NCBI RefSeq assembly: GCF_002002725.1
Contig: NZ_MUNW01000080.1
Span: forward strand, 38,218-102,217
From: Sinorhizobium sp. A49
GTDB taxonomy: Bacteria; Pseudomonadota; Alphaproteobacteria; Rhizobiales; Rhizobiaceae
Length of the DNA: 64,000 nt
Direction of reading: 5' to 3'
The position numbers were made by a program, and so were the translations under genes. Every line of letters starts with the position of its first letter. The stretch's first letter is position 1. Below, piece after piece: positions 63,207-64,000 of this stretch. The notes below the pieces were generated by a model, which saw only the letters and a list, made by a program, of their open reading frames with translations, did no database searches and was not told where the DNA came from.

Positions 63207-63901
63207 ACGAAAGCACAAGCCAGAAGCTTGTTCGCTACATCCTGAACGATAGTATCCCGGCAGATATGGTCAAAGCGGCTTGGTCGGGCCTAACGCTTCC
63301 AGGGGATGTGTACGCTGGCAAAGTCGACCCTTTGAGTGAAGAAGGGCTTTCGCGGGCGATGGATACCGCCGGTCTCGCTGTTACGGGGAACATTCCCGCT
63401 GCCGTGATGCGAAAGCCGAGGAGCAGAGTTCTTGCCGCAAACCGGGAAATGGAGCATGATCCGCCAAGCTATCCGCAACGACCATTCGAGGCGGATTATC
63501 CGGACGGAGCGGTTGCCGATGACACAGGCCGCCTCATGTTCGATATTGAGGGGCGCCCCCTCACGGCTCGATACATCGCGGGAAGGCGGACGAATGAGCA
63601 AGCTGATACCAGTCTCTCTACCCGAGAACTGGCAGGAGTTGTCGAAGGAGGAACAAACCAAGTTCCTCGTTTCACGCCTCGAGAAGAAATCGGGGGCGGG
63701 CACGGTGGTACCTTTGTTGACACCAGAACCGGACAGCCACAACTAGTTGGCATCGCCAACGATCTGCACCCGAACGATGTTCATCGAGTTCTTGGGCACG
63801 AAACCGGCCACGTCATAGACCAGATCGTGGGAAACATCCCGACCGAAGGCCTTGAGGATCAGCTCCTTCAAATCTCTTATGTTCGTTGTCAAGTGGTCTA
63901 G
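63203..63901 (+). CDS. Phage protein with HExxH zincin motif (large-polyvalent-protein-like)
   Basis: 232 residues. The ATG overlaps the portal stop (ATGA). The middle (DGAVADDTGRLMFDIEGRPLTARYIAGRR) recalls a segment repeated in rhizobial phage polyvalent proteins, and near the C terminus VLGHETGHVIDQI supplies an HETGH zinc-metallopeptidase motif. The protein ends soon after, without the usual downstream third zinc ligand region, so it may be truncated; polyvalent proteins of this type are usually much longer. May process phage proteins or act in the host after injection. Confidence 0.6.
   Translation: MNESTSQKLVRYILNDSIPADMVKAAWSGLTLPGDVYAGKVDPLSEEGLSRAMDTAGLAVTGNIPAAVMRKPRSRVLAANREMEHDPPSYPQRPFEADYPDGAVADDTGRLMFDIEGRPLTARYIAGRRTNEQADTSLSTRELAGVVEGGTNQVPRFTPREEIGGGHGGTFVDTRTGQPQLVGIANDLHPNDVHRVLGHETGHVIDQIVGNIPTEGLEDQLLQISYVRCQVV
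63595..63746 (+). CDS. Possible overlapping small ORF inside the zincin gene
   Basis: 50 codons in another frame: MSKLIPVSLPENWQELSKEEQTKFLVSRLEKKSGAG.., with GGAAGG 7-12 bases before the ATG. Composition (ELSKEEQTKFLVSRLEKK) is more protein-like than the usual shadow frame. Confidence 0.35.
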
Positions 63902-64000
63902 GCATGATTGTGTCCCTTCCATCAGTAGTGATGAAGCCGTGTAGATGAAGCTGATATACAAAGTTGGAGGCAGGGCTTTCGACGACGGTTGGCATACTCT
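63902..64000. other. Right edge of window
   Basis: About 100 bases after the zincin-motif gene; no gene can be assigned before the window ends inside the prophage. Confidence 0.4.

Noticed and set aside
61068..63218. 716-codon open frame antisense to the portal gene
   Set aside because: High GC3 leaves the reverse frame open. The plus-strand portal protein is clearly recognisable, whereas the reverse product is H/R/L-rich and matches nothing.

Overview
The window reads as a chromosomal segment of a Rhizobiaceae alphaproteobacterium, with Ensifer/Sinorhizobium or a close relative most likely. The evidence is high GC with strong GC3, a short second FtsZ, two BA14K-family proteins, a rhizobial-type flagellin, a DUF930 protein, and dispersed rhizobial palindromes (RIME-like CTCCCCGC-GCGGGGAG units). 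Two identical tRNA-Lys(CTT) genes are present. There is no rRNA, CRISPR array, transposase or integrase.

Layout. 0-14.4 kb holds a sulfatase tail, a Tet-type MFS pump, a LMW phosphatase-like protein, a LysR regulator divergent from an amino-acid binding protein followed by an M81 (MlrC-like) metallopeptidase, a phospholipase-D-like protein, a PaaK-like adenylating enzyme, a DHFR-family reductase, an ECF41 sigma factor with its AhpD-like partner, and an orphan flagellin. 14.7-18.5 kb is a complete Fe(III)-type ABC importer (binding protein, fused permease, ATPase). 18.6-33.2 kb is mixed housekeeping and accessory genes: GST, ftsZ2, nucleotidyltransferase, a YafY-type regulator with an ester-cyclase-like protein, a GreA paralogue, a second orphan binding protein, an EEP nuclease and a Nudix protein, GNAT, GFA and TetR genes, DUF930 and PhzF. 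33.4-46.4 kb carries the tRNAs, small lipoproteins, a MAPEG / YCII(DGPF) / ECF42-sigma set, and a C39-like peptidase translationally coupled to an Imm-5-like protein.

From about 46.9 kb to the right edge lies a prophage. It has an S24-type repressor, divergent early genes (LexA-DNA-binding-domain-only protein, DnaT/O-like replication protein, DnaA-domain-IV protein), and at 59.4 kb the late module begins (small and large terminase, P22-like portal, zincin-motif protein). Between the two modules (52.6-59.1 kb) sits about 6.5 kb of host-like genes: an amidohydrolase, a DGPF protein, BA14K, small secreted proteins and two Sel1-repeat proteins. This block also contains a copy of a dispersed host repeat.

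The most interesting regulatory signal is a set of ECF-type promoters. TGTCACA-N16-CGTC precedes the ECF41 operon. TGTCG(A/G)-N17-CGT(C/T) occurs at identical spacing 31-50 bases before three genes: a DHFR-family reductase (11.1 kb), the MAPEG-DGPF-ECF42 cluster (36.9 kb) and the DGPF gene inside the prophage-flanked block (54.7 kb). This suggests one ECF42 regulon spread across the window. A second signal is ATAGGA/TCCTAT half-sites. They cluster only at the prophage repressor promoter and in the 45.9-46.2 kb intergenic region, so the repressor probably also controls genes to its left. All functional statements are from reading the sequence; no database search was run.
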